Made by a program: the position numbers and the translations under genes. A DNA stretch of 64,000 nucleotides from CBDDBK01 sp965225715 (GTDB lineage Bacteria > Bacteroidota > Bacteroidia > Cytophagales > Flammeovirgaceae): the NCBI GenBank assembly GCA_965225715.1, contig CBDDBK010000004.1:372001-436000 (forward strand). Reading direction: 5' to 3'. Below the pieces are notes generated by a model, which was given only the letters and a program-made list of their open reading frames with translations, made no database searches and had not been told where the DNA came from. Positions within the stretch are counted from its first letter, which is position 1; every line of letters begins with the position of its first letter. Below are positions 1 to 8,285 of this stretch, one piece after another.

Positions 1-566
1 TCTTCAACAAGACTAACACTCTTGAGATGACTAATCACAGTTTTTAAAATACCTTCTCTTTCCTCTTCTTTCATAGCACATAAAGGAACAATGAGCGCTA
101 ATCTTGAAGGTGCTTTAAGCAGTAAACTATGTGCATTTATATTAGATAAATCAAGCAAATCAAAACCGCGATAAACCATATCTTCTTCAAGCCTAATTGG
201 CATAGTGGCTTTTGTTTCTCCTATATAAATAACAATATGACGTATTGGTATCATTTCTTTTTTTTGTTTTTTTCGCTCTCGCATCAAAAAAGCATGATAC
301 TCTCCAATTCGATCAAGCATATTTTTATCATCTGTGGTGTGAACTTCAATATGAAGCAGTTTTTTGCCATTTTTAGTTTCAACTTCACAAAGAAAGTCTA
401 CTTCTCGTTTTTCCATAACTTTATGAATTTGAGGATTTTGAATTGTATAACTCAGAATTTCAATTTCCAATTCATTGCCAATAAGTTCTATGAAAAAATC
501 TTCAATATTTTCTTTAAATAGCCAATCATATTGACTTCTACTTTTCTTTTTCTTTTTTTCTTCCAT
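1..566 (-). CDS. Rpn-family PD-(D/E)XK nuclease/putative transposase, C-terminus cut by window edge
   Basis: I translated the reverse strand from the ATG at 566: 188 codons stay open to base 1, so the 3' end lies outside the window. The protein opens with a Lys-rich stretch, then a YDWLFKENIEDF segment, the nuclease core REVDFLCEVE and LLHIEVH (acidic residues of a PD-(D/E)XK fold), then RIGEYHAFL and PIRHIVIYIG. The same blocks occur in the gene at 28660-29493, so the two are paralogues. The family (recombination-promoting nucleases) promotes RecA-independent recombination in E. coli. This copy keeps the N-terminal KEN motif that the other copy lacks. Family assignment is firm; activity is inferred. 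Confidence 0.85.
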   Translation of the reverse strand, partial: MEEKKKKKSRSQYDWLFKENIEDFFIELIGNELEIEILSYTIQNPQIHKVMEKREVDFLCEVETKNGKKLLHIEVHTTDDKNMLDRIGEYHAFLMRERKKQKKEMIPIRHIVIYIGETKATMPIRLEEDMVYRGFDLLDLSNINAHSLLLKAPSRLALIVPLCAMKEEEREGILKTVISHLKSVSLVE

Positions 567-645
567 ATTTTTTGTGGTATTGCTATTGCTGTTTAGAAGT
601 AAATTTTATAATCTTACAACCTAAAATAATTTTAAAATTAGCAAA

Positions 646-2094
646 TTAGTCGTCATTTTTCTTCAATGGAATACTCAAGCCTATATAAGGGTAAACAAAA
701 TTAGTTGTTTCAAAACTTCCATTATCTTGACTGGCAAATGTCCAATAGTAATCTATACCTGCGACAAGAAACTTATGAAAGCGGTAAGCTGCTCTGACCC
801 TCAACAAACTATTTTCATCTAATTTAACTGCATCAGATAAAGTTGTAATATTTCCTTTGGTATAAAGAGCATTTAAAACAATTTTCTTTCCAATATTATC
901 AATATTAGCATTAAGGCGAAAAAAAGCAGGTTCTTCAGGAGTGACATCATCGGGTAATACAAGACTACCACCACCGGTAATAAAATTCAAGATTTTAAAA
1001 TATAAACTTCCATAAATACCTTGCTTCCTTTGACTATTTAAAAGACTGATAACTTGCGCATCTTTATCAATTTCATATACAGTGTTAAAGAATTGAGGTA
1101 TAAAATTTTGACTATAAAATAATCGTTCTATACGTATGTGAGCATTTAAAACATTTAAAATAAGATTGATACTTGCTTTAGCCCCAATAGCAAATCCATT
1201 TCCTGATTCATAATTAGGATATAAATCTGGAAAATCTGCTTGTAAAGTTTCAGATTCTACTCTTTTTAATCTTCCATATTGCCCATAAGCAACTAACTTG
1301 ATAAGAGAGGTATTCAAAAAAGTTACGCCTAAATCGAGTCCAATAGCCTGGACACCATCTTTAATGTATTGAGGTCGTATGATGGTATCATTAATGACTT
1401 CACCTGTATTATCTTTATCTTGTATAAAACTGAAACCAACTTCTAATGTTTTTAAAACAGGAATATCACTTCTGCCTAAAGGACGTATATAAGGACGTAA
1501 AGCCAATAAATTTAAAGAGTTAAAATTGAAATCACTATAAATAGCTTCTAAGCCAAAAATATCTTTAATTAAAATATCTAAAGAAACACCGACTTTTCTG
1601 CGTTCATAACTTCTTGAATTGGTATAATTATCCAATAAAAAACCATAACCCAAACGTTCTCCTTGTAGTGTTCCAACTTTTAAATAAAAATTGGTTTGTT
1701 TTTTTCGTCCAAGCCTCAAATAATCTACCAATCGTAAAACTCCGACACCACTTTTATAAACTTCTGACCTAAATTTACCAGTACTTAAATTAAACCAAAG
1801 CGGTATATCAAGTCCTATACCAACTTTACCTAAATCTATTTCAGGGTTTAATCTTAGTCCAATATAATTTTCATTTCCAATATTAAGATAACCTAAATTT
1901 CCTCCCAAACTATTAGTTAAAAAGGTGGTAGGCACACGTTCTAAATCAGTAGGCAAAGTAAAATCATCTGTATTTTCTTCACTTTGTTCATCTTCTTTAG
2001 TGCCTAATAATCCGGCAGCAGCATCATCTTGGGCAAAAGCTAGTTGAATAAAAAAAAAGAACGTAAGAATAGCAATTAATAATTTAAATCTCAT
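646..2094 (-). CDS. Secreted outer-membrane beta-barrel-like protein, unknown function
   Basis: A 482-residue protein with a clear signal peptide (residues 1-21, hydrophobic FFFFIQLAFA before a Gln-Asp start of the mature chain). An acidic, low-complexity linker follows (about 22-45), then many short alternating hydrophobic/polar strands rich in Gly, Tyr and Asn. The chain ends in a strand-like segment, YIGLSIPLKKNDD. This is the look of a Bacteroidota outer-membrane barrel, but I recognise no named family. It is transcribed alone, away from trpD, with 619 bases of gene-free DNA upstream. The next gene downstream on the same strand is the Rpn nuclease, about 80 bases away, with no functional link evident. 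Confidence 0.75.
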   Translation of the reverse strand: MRFKLLIAILTFFFFIQLAFAQDDAAAGLLGTKEDEQSEENTDDFTLPTDLERVPTTFLTNSLGGNLGYLNIGNENYIGLRLNPEIDLGKVGIGLDIPLWFNLSTGKFRSEVYKSGVGVLRLVDYLRLGRKKQTNFYLKVGTLQGERLGYGFLLDNYTNSRSYERRKVGVSLDILIKDIFGLEAIYSDFNFNSLNLLALRPYIRPLGRSDIPVLKTLEVGFSFIQDKDNTGEVINDTIIRPQYIKDGVQAIGLDLGVTFLNTSLIKLVAYGQYGRLKRVESETLQADFPDLYPNYESGNGFAIGAKASINLILNVLNAHIRIERLFYSQNFIPQFFNTVYEIDKDAQVISLLNSQRKQGIYGSLYFKILNFITGGGSLVLPDDVTPEEPAFFRLNANIDNIGKKIVLNALYTKGNITTLSDAVKLDENSLLRVRAAYRFHKFLVAGIDYYWTFASQDNGSFETTNFVYPYIGLSIPLKKNDD

Positions 2095-2713
2095 CTTTTT
2101 ATTGTTTAAAAATACTATAATAGACTTATATTGTAAAAATGTTAACGATTTTTATAAACTTTGAATTATTTGGTTTTTAATAATTTATTGTTTTAATTTT
2201 ATTTATTCCTGTGCAAAAAAAATAGTATATAGTGTTAAGTATATAATAAAATTCTGTTAAGCTGTTTATCACCAAACTTACAATAAAAACTATTTAAAAT
2301 TACATCTCCAAAACTACATTTTTTGAAAACGTTTTAACTTTTTCATTATAGCGTTATAATAACGCTGCTTTTTAATTGTAAAAAATGAAAGATTTTTTCT
2401 TAAATTATGTATATTAAATTAAAAACCCATACTATACAAAAAAGATATATTATAATTGTGTTTTATAAATATTTCAAAATAATATACCTTTTATTAGTCA
2501 ATACTATACCAACAAAACAAGAAGAGTTAGAAAGCCTAATTAAGGAAAACTATTAAATATAAGTATATAGCACTGCTAAAAATAACAATAAAATAAATAT
2601 TAAAATTAAATCTTTAATTTTAAAAGTCTACAAAATCCTTTTGTTAAATCGAACTATTAGATTTAATATTAGATTTAAATCTAAATATATTAAAAAAATT
2701 AAAATGTATAATA
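2095..2713. other. Long gene-free stretch between divergent genes
   Basis: It separates the barrel gene (leftward) from trpD (rightward), so both promoters should lie here. It is very AT-rich. One compact perfect palindrome, GCGTTATAATAACGC, lies at 2351-2365 and could be an operator or a small hairpin. A 49-codon ORF at 2407-2556 has no recognisable homology and may be chance. Just upstream of trpD, AGATTTAAATCT and near-repeats of it form a palindromic AT cluster around 2660-2690. No RNA gene or insertion sequence is visible. Confidence 0.4.
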
Positions 2714-3700
2714 ATGAAAGAAATACTAACTTATTTAATAGAAAATAAAACATTTTCAGAGTCAGAATCTCGACAAATCCTAACTGAAATTGCTACTGGA
2801 AAATATTCAGAAAGTGAAGTAGCAGCTTTTATTTCTATTTTTTGGATACGTCCTATTACTTTAGAAGAGTTAAAAGGTTTTAGGTTGGCTATGTTAGACT
2901 TATGTATCCCTTTAAATACTAAAGGTACAGAAGTTATAGATCTTTGTGGAACAGGTGGAGATGAAAAAAATACATTTAATATCAGTACTTTATCGGCTTT
3001 TGTTGTTGCAGGAACAGGTATTAAAGTAGCTAAACATGGTAATTATAGCGTTTCTTCTATTTCAGGTTCTTCTAATATACTTGAATATTTTGGTTATAAA
3101 TTTACGAATAAAGCTGACAGTTTACTTAAATCTTTAGAAAATTTAAATTTATGTTTTTTACATGCTCCTCTTTTTCACCCTGCTATGAAGCATGTAGCAC
3201 CTATTCGAAAATCTTTGAATATAAAAACATTTTTTAACCTTCTAGGTCCAATTTCTAATCCTGTACAGCCTAAAAACCAATTGATTGGTGTTTATAATTT
3301 AGCTATAGGACAACTTTATAATTATTTATACCAAGATCTTAAAAAACAGTATACGATTGTGCATAGTTTAGATGGTTATGATGAGATTTCATTAACTGGT
3401 GATTTCAAACTATTTAATCAAAATGGGGAACGTTATCTTAATCCAAATGATTTGGGACTTCCAGTACTTTCGCCTAAATCCATTTATGGAGGTAAGAATT
3501 TAAAAGAAGCAGCTAAAATTTTTGAAAATGTCCTTAAAAATGAAGGAACAAAAAGTCAAAAACAGGTTGTTGTGGTTAACTCAGCTTTTGCTATAAAAAC
3601 AGTTAGACCGAATTTATTAATAGAAAACTGTTTTCAAATGGCTAAAGAATCTTTGGAAAGTGGTAGAGCTTTAAATATTTTAAAAAGAGTAGTTACTTAG
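2714..3700 (+). CDS. trpD: Anthranilate phosphoribosyltransferase
   Basis: TrpD joins anthranilate to phosphoribosyl pyrophosphate, the second step of tryptophan synthesis, in the cytosol. The 328-residue length is normal. The phosphate-binding GTGGD (79-83), followed by NTFNIST, and KHGN (107-110) are intact, as is the anthranilate-site region around HPAMKHVAPIRKSL. The ATG at 2714 gives the family-typical N-terminus. The gene stands alone: no trpE, trpG, trpC or other trp gene is adjacent, and decayed DNA (an ABC exporter scrap, then an IS1-like element) starts right at its stop codon. Whether the rest of the pathway exists elsewhere cannot be seen. Confidence 0.93.
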   Translation: MKEILTYLIENKTFSESESRQILTEIATGKYSESEVAAFISIFWIRPITLEELKGFRLAMLDLCIPLNTKGTEVIDLCGTGGDEKNTFNISTLSAFVVAGTGIKVAKHGNYSVSSISGSSNILEYFGYKFTNKADSLLKSLENLNLCFLHAPLFHPAMKHVAPIRKSLNIKTFFNLLGPISNPVQPKNQLIGVYNLAIGQLYNYLYQDLKKQYTIVHSLDGYDEISLTGDFKLFNQNGERYLNPNDLGLPVLSPKSIYGGKNLKEAAKIFENVLKNEGTKSQKQVVVVNSAFAIKTVRPNLLIENCFQMAKESLESGRALNILKRVVT

Positions 3701-3702
3701 AT

Positions 3703-3864
3703 GCTATTATAGATGCTGTCAAAATCCGATCTTTTGTCAATGAGGTTTTTATTAATTTAATCGTCAATAGTTGTATTGTTATTTTTTCCTTTGCTTTGAT
3801 GTTTAGCTATTATTGGAAATTGGCTTTGATCATTTTATTGATTTTACCACTATATGCTTTTTAG
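3703..3864 (+). pseudogene. Fragment of a peptidase-type ABC exporter transmembrane domain
   Basis: An open stretch without its own start reads IDAVKIRSFVNEVF, then a hydrophobic helix with FSFALMFSYYWKLALI and LLILPLYAF, ending in TAG at 3862-3864. This pattern (DAVKIR.F.NE, then FALMF.Y.WKLAL) is the membrane domain of SunT/bacteriocin-type ABC exporters. Everything before and after is missing; trpD ends at 3700 and an IS1 end begins at 3945. I infer the remnant of a larger gene destroyed by rearrangement. Assignment rests on motif memory only. Confidence 0.55.
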
Positions 3865-3944
3865 CTTTTTTGCACCGACTAAACAATATAAACTCTTTAA
3901 AGACAAATCTATATAACTCTATAGAATTTTTATATAGGAAAATG

Positions 3945-4771
3945 GGTGGTGTTATACAAAATATGATGTCAAATTTTACACATGCCCGTTATTGATATAA
4001 AAGAAAGCTAACATCTGGCTTTGCGATGATTAGACTTCTTTTTAGAAAAGCAACAGGTTCTACGAACTAAACAGCTGATTCGATGACGCAGACGACAATT
4101 ATTACCCTCTATACCCTTTGTAAAACATTTGCCTATCAAATGCTTACAATCTTCAAAGACCCCTTTAAATGCCTCCCAGTTATCGGTACAAACTTCTTTG
4201 AAACCAACACCAAGAGCCTTTAAACTAGACCATAGACGCTGCACTGTTTTGCGATCACGCTTGCCCCAAGCCCAAGAAACTATCTCACCACTCTGACGAC
4301 AATACGCATCAATTAACCAGTATTTCTGCCCCTTTTTTTTCACATAAGACCAAAGCTCATCAACCTCTAAGCTAGCATAAAAACGTTGTTTGGGCTTGAT
4401 AGAAACCGTGGTATTGGCAAGAATAGATAAAACTTTTTTAGGACTAATACCTTCTAATTCAGAAATATCCCTAATACCTACTCGTCTGACAAGCATATGT
4501 TTAACCCGCTCAGTTATTCCTTTTTGACACCCTCGATAACTCAGCTCCTGAGGAGCTATAAACTGCCGACCGCAGTTTGTACAGTGATAATTTTGCTTCT
4601 TCCTTTTAGTTCTTCCATTTTTTCTTATATCTTTCCCTTCGCATTTGGGGCATTTTAGGGTTATTTCTATGGTCATATTGTATTATTTGGGTGAAACAAA
4701 TGAACAAATTTAACTCTAAATGTCTCAATATCAAAAATATTTCCTTAAATCATACTTTCTACAACACCACC
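3945..4771 (-). mobile_element. IS1-like insertion sequence
   Basis: An 827-bp element bounded by 23-bp imperfect terminal inverted repeats: GGTGGTGTTATACAAAATAT at 3945 and, reading inward from 4771, GGTGGTGTTGTAGAAAGTAT, with 20 of 23 positions matching. Inside is one transposase gene on the minus strand. I see no convincing target-site duplication. The right end stops 6 bp from the stop codon of the 915-residue secreted protein, and the left end lies in debris after trpD. A second copy of the right terminal sequence, without the rest of the element, is at 22020-22053. Confidence 0.8.
4008..4676 (-). CDS. IS1-family transposase, frameshifted near its C-terminus
   Basis: A 222-residue DDE transposase encoded as one ORF, unlike E. 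coli IS1, which needs programmed frameshifting. It has an N-terminal zinc ribbon (Cys9, Cys12, Cys32, Cys35), a helix-turn-helix region (about 60-85), and the catalytic Asp106 in VDELWS, Asp165 in CTDNW and Glu190 in GIEGNN. After NHRKA the frame breaks: the ORF ends at 4008, while the next frame continues LAFFYINNGHV to a stop at 3976-3978, the usual IS1 C-terminus. Loss of about a dozen residues from frame suggests a recently inactivated, or possibly still active, copy. Confidence 0.85.
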   Translation of the reverse strand: MTIEITLKCPKCEGKDIRKNGRTKRKKQNYHCTNCGRQFIAPQELSYRGCQKGITERVKHMLVRRVGIRDISELEGISPKKVLSILANTTVSIKPKQRFYASLEVDELWSYVKKKGQKYWLIDAYCRQSGEIVSWAWGKRDRKTVQRLWSSLKALGVGFKEVCTDNWEAFKGVFEDCKHLIGKCFTKGIEGNNCRLRHRISCLVRRTCCFSKKKSNHRKARC

Positions 4772-4777
4772 AAAATT

Positions 4778-7525
4778 TTATCGAATTATGTTGATCCATC
4801 CTCTAAAAGTTTGTTGTTCATCTTCGCGTCTAAGCCTAATGAATTCGACATTGGTAGTATAATAATAGACCCCTGCTTGTAAGTCATTATTATCATCATC
4901 TTTACCATCCCAATTTAAATCAATATCCCCAGTAGAATGGTAAACTTTTTGTCCCCACTGATTAAATACTGTAAAATCTACATCTTTAACAAATCTTGGA
5001 CATCTAAATGGAATAAAAGTATTGTTAGGGGAATTATTATCTTTAGATGGTGTAAAAGTATTTGGTAATTCATAATAGACACAATTATCAATACATATTC
5101 GAAGACTATCTTCACTTTCATTTCCACTTATATCAACAGATCTAACTAAATAACAACCGGCAGCTGAAGTTAAATTATTATGTAAATAAGTTGTTTGAGT
5201 AATAGGTACACTATCTATAAAGACTAACTCCCCATTTTCACGTAGGCTTCTATAAATTTTATAATAAGCTGCATCATTACTTTGACAATTAATACCTTGA
5301 TCGTTAATACCTGTCCAAGTTAAACGATTACTAATCGTTTCCAAATTACAAGGATCAGAAAAATCACTGGATTGTGTAAGTAAATTGCAATTTAAATTGA
5401 AAAAACTATCTACTGACAGATTCATAACAGGACAAGGGGGAATAGTATCTAAAGGTTCTATAGTCAAAATTTGAGAACGGTTAATAAGTGGTTCAGGAAA
5501 ATGTGAATTCCCGTAAGCCCCAAGGGTCGTAATTTTATAATGGTAAGTTTGCCCAGTTTCAAAACCTTGTCCTTGATTAAAATCTGTGTATGTAAATCCT
5601 TCTTGAGTTACTAAAGTACTGTCTATAACTTCAAATTGATCGTTAATTTCTCTATTAATATAATGATATGGAAATGAAGCTGTAGCAATACTCCAAGGAA
5701 TATTAGCTTGCCAGTCCAAAATAAATTTTTCTTCCGAACCATTCCCCTCTAAACGAACAGAAGAAGCAGAAATAGAAGTATCTACTAAGTTGTTTTGAGA
5801 AAATAAAACAATTTGATAGTTATAAGGTTTTTCTAGAGTATTTAGTCTTATGTCAATAATAGATGTGTCTGAAGTGAATCCTATATTTTCTAACGTAGAC
5901 GACGGCATAAAACCTTCAGATCGTAAAACCGTATAAGTATATGGTGGAGGGAAAAGCAAAGAATCTATGAAGTATGGAGGTGTCCAAAGGACTTGAATTT
6001 GTCCTGTATCTCTATCAGTTTCTAAGACATCTACATTGGTTATAAAAGGAATATTACCGGGTATTAAAACACAAGATTCTTGAGAAGCATAGCTTTCGCC
6101 TTGACCTGGGAAAGGGAAAGTAGCTACTAAACGATAACAATATGTATTACCGGGTATTAAATTTAGATCATTATCAGTAAAAGAATTTTCATTAATTGGC
6201 ACAGAAGCTATTTGTTCATAGCCTGTAAAACTTGGAAGTCCTGTTAAACACGCCTCTGGTTCAAAGGCAAAACTATTTCGTCTACGCCAAATGGTCATCA
6301 TATTTGCATTTCGGCAGGTATAAGAATCCCAGTTTAAATTTATAACTGTATTATTTGGTTGGAGTTCAGCTTGTAAATTCTCTGGAGCAGGTCCAACAAC
6401 CCTAACTTGCCAGGTTTGAATATCTACTAATGGTGTATTACCTCTAGATGGTAAATCAAAAGCTTGAAAAATAACCTGATAAGGTTGAAGTCTAATATCT
6501 GCACATTCTGTTTGCCATGAAAAAACTCCTAAATGAGGTGGTGGGCTATTATTAATAATTTGAAATACCGCTGAATTAGTATTGCCTAAGGCATTGAATA
6601 AATCTCCCGATGCTGCCAACACAATATCATTACCATCTGGGTCTGTTGCTCGAACAGTTTGCATTAAACGTGTGCCTGCCACAATACAAGTATCTTGAGG
6701 GATAATAAGATTTGGTCTGCGATTGTTTCCATCAGTAACTAAAATTTGCATATCTCTATTAATAAGCCCAATCCTAATACCATCTCGCCATTCTTCGACA
6801 AAAAAGGCAATATTATATTCACCAGGTAATGAAGGAGCATCCCAAATTAAATCACCAGTTCGGGCATTTATAGAAAAAATCACAGGTGTATTACCATTTT
6901 CTTGAGCATTACTAAAAGCAGGAATATCTGGGAAACGGTAGTTTTGAACAGGTAAATCCGAATCTTGAAGAGAAACTGTAAGTCTATATGAAAGACTATC
7001 ACCATCTGCATCAAAAGCACCTGGGTTATGGATAAAACGCTGGCCTATAGTTGCTAAATCAGTAGGTGGAATAAGTAAAATAGGAGAAGCATTCTGCCCT
7101 AAGAGCGGGTTAACAAAAAATTCAGATTCTATATAAAAAATATTATCACTAGAATTTTGGATATTATTAATACTTGCATTTCTATTTGGTTCTGAAAGAC
7201 TTACTTTATAACGTCCTGCGCTAGCAAAAGTATGGGTTACTTCATATAATAATCTTTCTGTTTCAAAGATAGTACCTCCTGCATTAACAGGAAATCCCAA
7301 AGATATAGGATCTACTATGACAGGTGATGTACCATCTCCGAAATCAATTGTAGAAGGTTGAGCTGGAATACCTCCTACATCTCGATATAAATTAACTGTA
7401 AAACGATAAGTTAGTCCATCATTTCCAACTGTTGTAGCTGTTAAGTCTCCCGCTCTTACATGAGTAGCAAAAGCTAAATAAGGACATAATAAAGCAATAA
7501 AGAAAATAATGGTTTTTTTTTTCAT
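4778..7525 (-). CDS. Large secreted protein with fibronectin-like repeats and type B T9SS sorting domain
   Basis: A 915-residue secreted protein. Residues 1-20 form a signal peptide ending LAFA; the mature chain starts THVRAGDLT, a common opening for Bacteroidota surface proteins with PKD-like domains. Several beta-sandwich domains follow; fibronectin type III-like strands such as YTYTVLRS and YHYKITTLG recur. The last 85 or so residues (FTPSKDNNSPNNTF, FNQWGQKVYHS, WDGKDDDNNDLQAGVYYY) are the gliding-motility-associated C-terminal domain that directs type IX secretion and surface attachment. The start ATG overlaps the stop of the DUF4199 gene by 4 bp, so the two are co-transcribed. Likely an adhesin or glycan-binding surface protein; the ligand is unknown. 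Confidence 0.85.
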   Translation of the reverse strand: MKKKTIIFFIALLCPYLAFATHVRAGDLTATTVGNDGLTYRFTVNLYRDVGGIPAQPSTIDFGDGTSPVIVDPISLGFPVNAGGTIFETERLLYEVTHTFASAGRYKVSLSEPNRNASINNIQNSSDNIFYIESEFFVNPLLGQNASPILLIPPTDLATIGQRFIHNPGAFDADGDSLSYRLTVSLQDSDLPVQNYRFPDIPAFSNAQENGNTPVIFSINARTGDLIWDAPSLPGEYNIAFFVEEWRDGIRIGLINRDMQILVTDGNNRRPNLIIPQDTCIVAGTRLMQTVRATDPDGNDIVLAASGDLFNALGNTNSAVFQIINNSPPPHLGVFSWQTECADIRLQPYQVIFQAFDLPSRGNTPLVDIQTWQVRVVGPAPENLQAELQPNNTVINLNWDSYTCRNANMMTIWRRRNSFAFEPEACLTGLPSFTGYEQIASVPINENSFTDNDLNLIPGNTYCYRLVATFPFPGQGESYASQESCVLIPGNIPFITNVDVLETDRDTGQIQVLWTPPYFIDSLLFPPPYTYTVLRSEGFMPSSTLENIGFTSDTSIIDIRLNTLEKPYNYQIVLFSQNNLVDTSISASSVRLEGNGSEEKFILDWQANIPWSIATASFPYHYINREINDQFEVIDSTLVTQEGFTYTDFNQGQGFETGQTYHYKITTLGAYGNSHFPEPLINRSQILTIEPLDTIPPCPVMNLSVDSFFNLNCNLLTQSSDFSDPCNLETISNRLTWTGINDQGINCQSNDAAYYKIYRSLRENGELVFIDSVPITQTTYLHNNLTSAAGCYLVRSVDISGNESEDSLRICIDNCVYYELPNTFTPSKDNNSPNNTFIPFRCPRFVKDVDFTVFNQWGQKVYHSTGDIDLNWDGKDDDNNDLQAGVYYYTTNVEFIRLRREDEQQTFRGWINIIR

Positions 7526-8043
7526 TTTTTTGTATTTTTAAAAATGAGCATAAATAAAAATGTGTGAACTCCACCGGATAAAAATAAACCAAATGCTGTG
7601 TCGAATGCTAAATTTAAATTTGATATATGTTTGATAGAATTGTATACCTGATCAAATTTTGAACGTCCAAGTTCTTTTATAGTATAATCTTTTGTATGGT
7701 TTAAAAGTTCAAGAGATTCCCTGATATAAATAGTCATTAAACTGCCATTAGAATCTATAAACTCTAAGAATATATAAGTTCCTAAAAAAATAAAAACGGT
7801 AGCCGTTATATTAATAATGAATCCTAAAGCAATAGCTTGTTGGGCAGATAGACGATATGAATTAATCTTATCACGGTAATATTTAAAACTAATAATAAAA
7901 GCAAAAGCATAAATAGCGATATAAAAATATTTATTTTTTCCAAAAGGGTTAAAACCCAATTGGAGTAAAATATAAAAATATAATAAACAAGCAGAAGCAC
8001 CAAAAAGCCCTCCTAATAAACTTATTTTTAGTATTTTATTCAA
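7522..8043 (-). CDS. DUF4199-family inner-membrane protein
   Basis: A 173-residue protein with four predicted membrane helices (about 8-28, 40-55, 70-95, 145-168). The short motif FKYYRDKINSYRLSAQQAIALGF between helices 2 and 3 is typical of DUF4199, a small membrane family found mainly in Bacteroidota and without known function. Its stop overlaps the start of the downstream 915-residue secreted protein by 4 bp (ATGA), showing translational coupling. This genomic pairing does not by itself reveal a job. Confidence 0.75.
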   Translation of the reverse strand: MNKILKISLLGGLFGASACLLYFYILLQLGFNPFGKNKYFYIAIYAFAFIISFKYYRDKINSYRLSAQQAIALGFIINITATVFIFLGTYIFLEFIDSNGSLMTIYIRESLELLNHTKDYTIKELGRSKFDQVYNSIKHISNLNLAFDTAFGLFLSGGVHTFLFMLIFKNTKK

Positions 8044-8285
8044 TATAAATGCAATATAAAAATTTATAAATTATGAAAATTTGGAATATTGAAAATCAGT
8101 AAGTTAGGTAAAAAATTTAAAAAACATAATAGCTTTTTTTTAAAAAAACACCTTATTAAATTTCAAGATTAACAAGACATTTTAGAATTACTTCTACACT
8201 TATTTTTCTAAGTTTAAATAAGGGCAAACATAACTCTAAAATGCCTTAATATTAAAATTATTTTAAATTCTACTTTTTGCTTACC

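Noticed and set aside
2407..2556. 49-codon ORF in the barrel-trpD gap
   Set aside because: No homology, AT-driven composition; noted only inside the gap entry.
3813..3995. 60-codon ORF crossing the left IS1 terminus
   Set aside because: It spans debris and the insertion-sequence end, with no family match.
4691..4882. 63-codon plus-strand ORF
   Set aside because: It runs from the IS1 right end into the antisense of the secreted protein.
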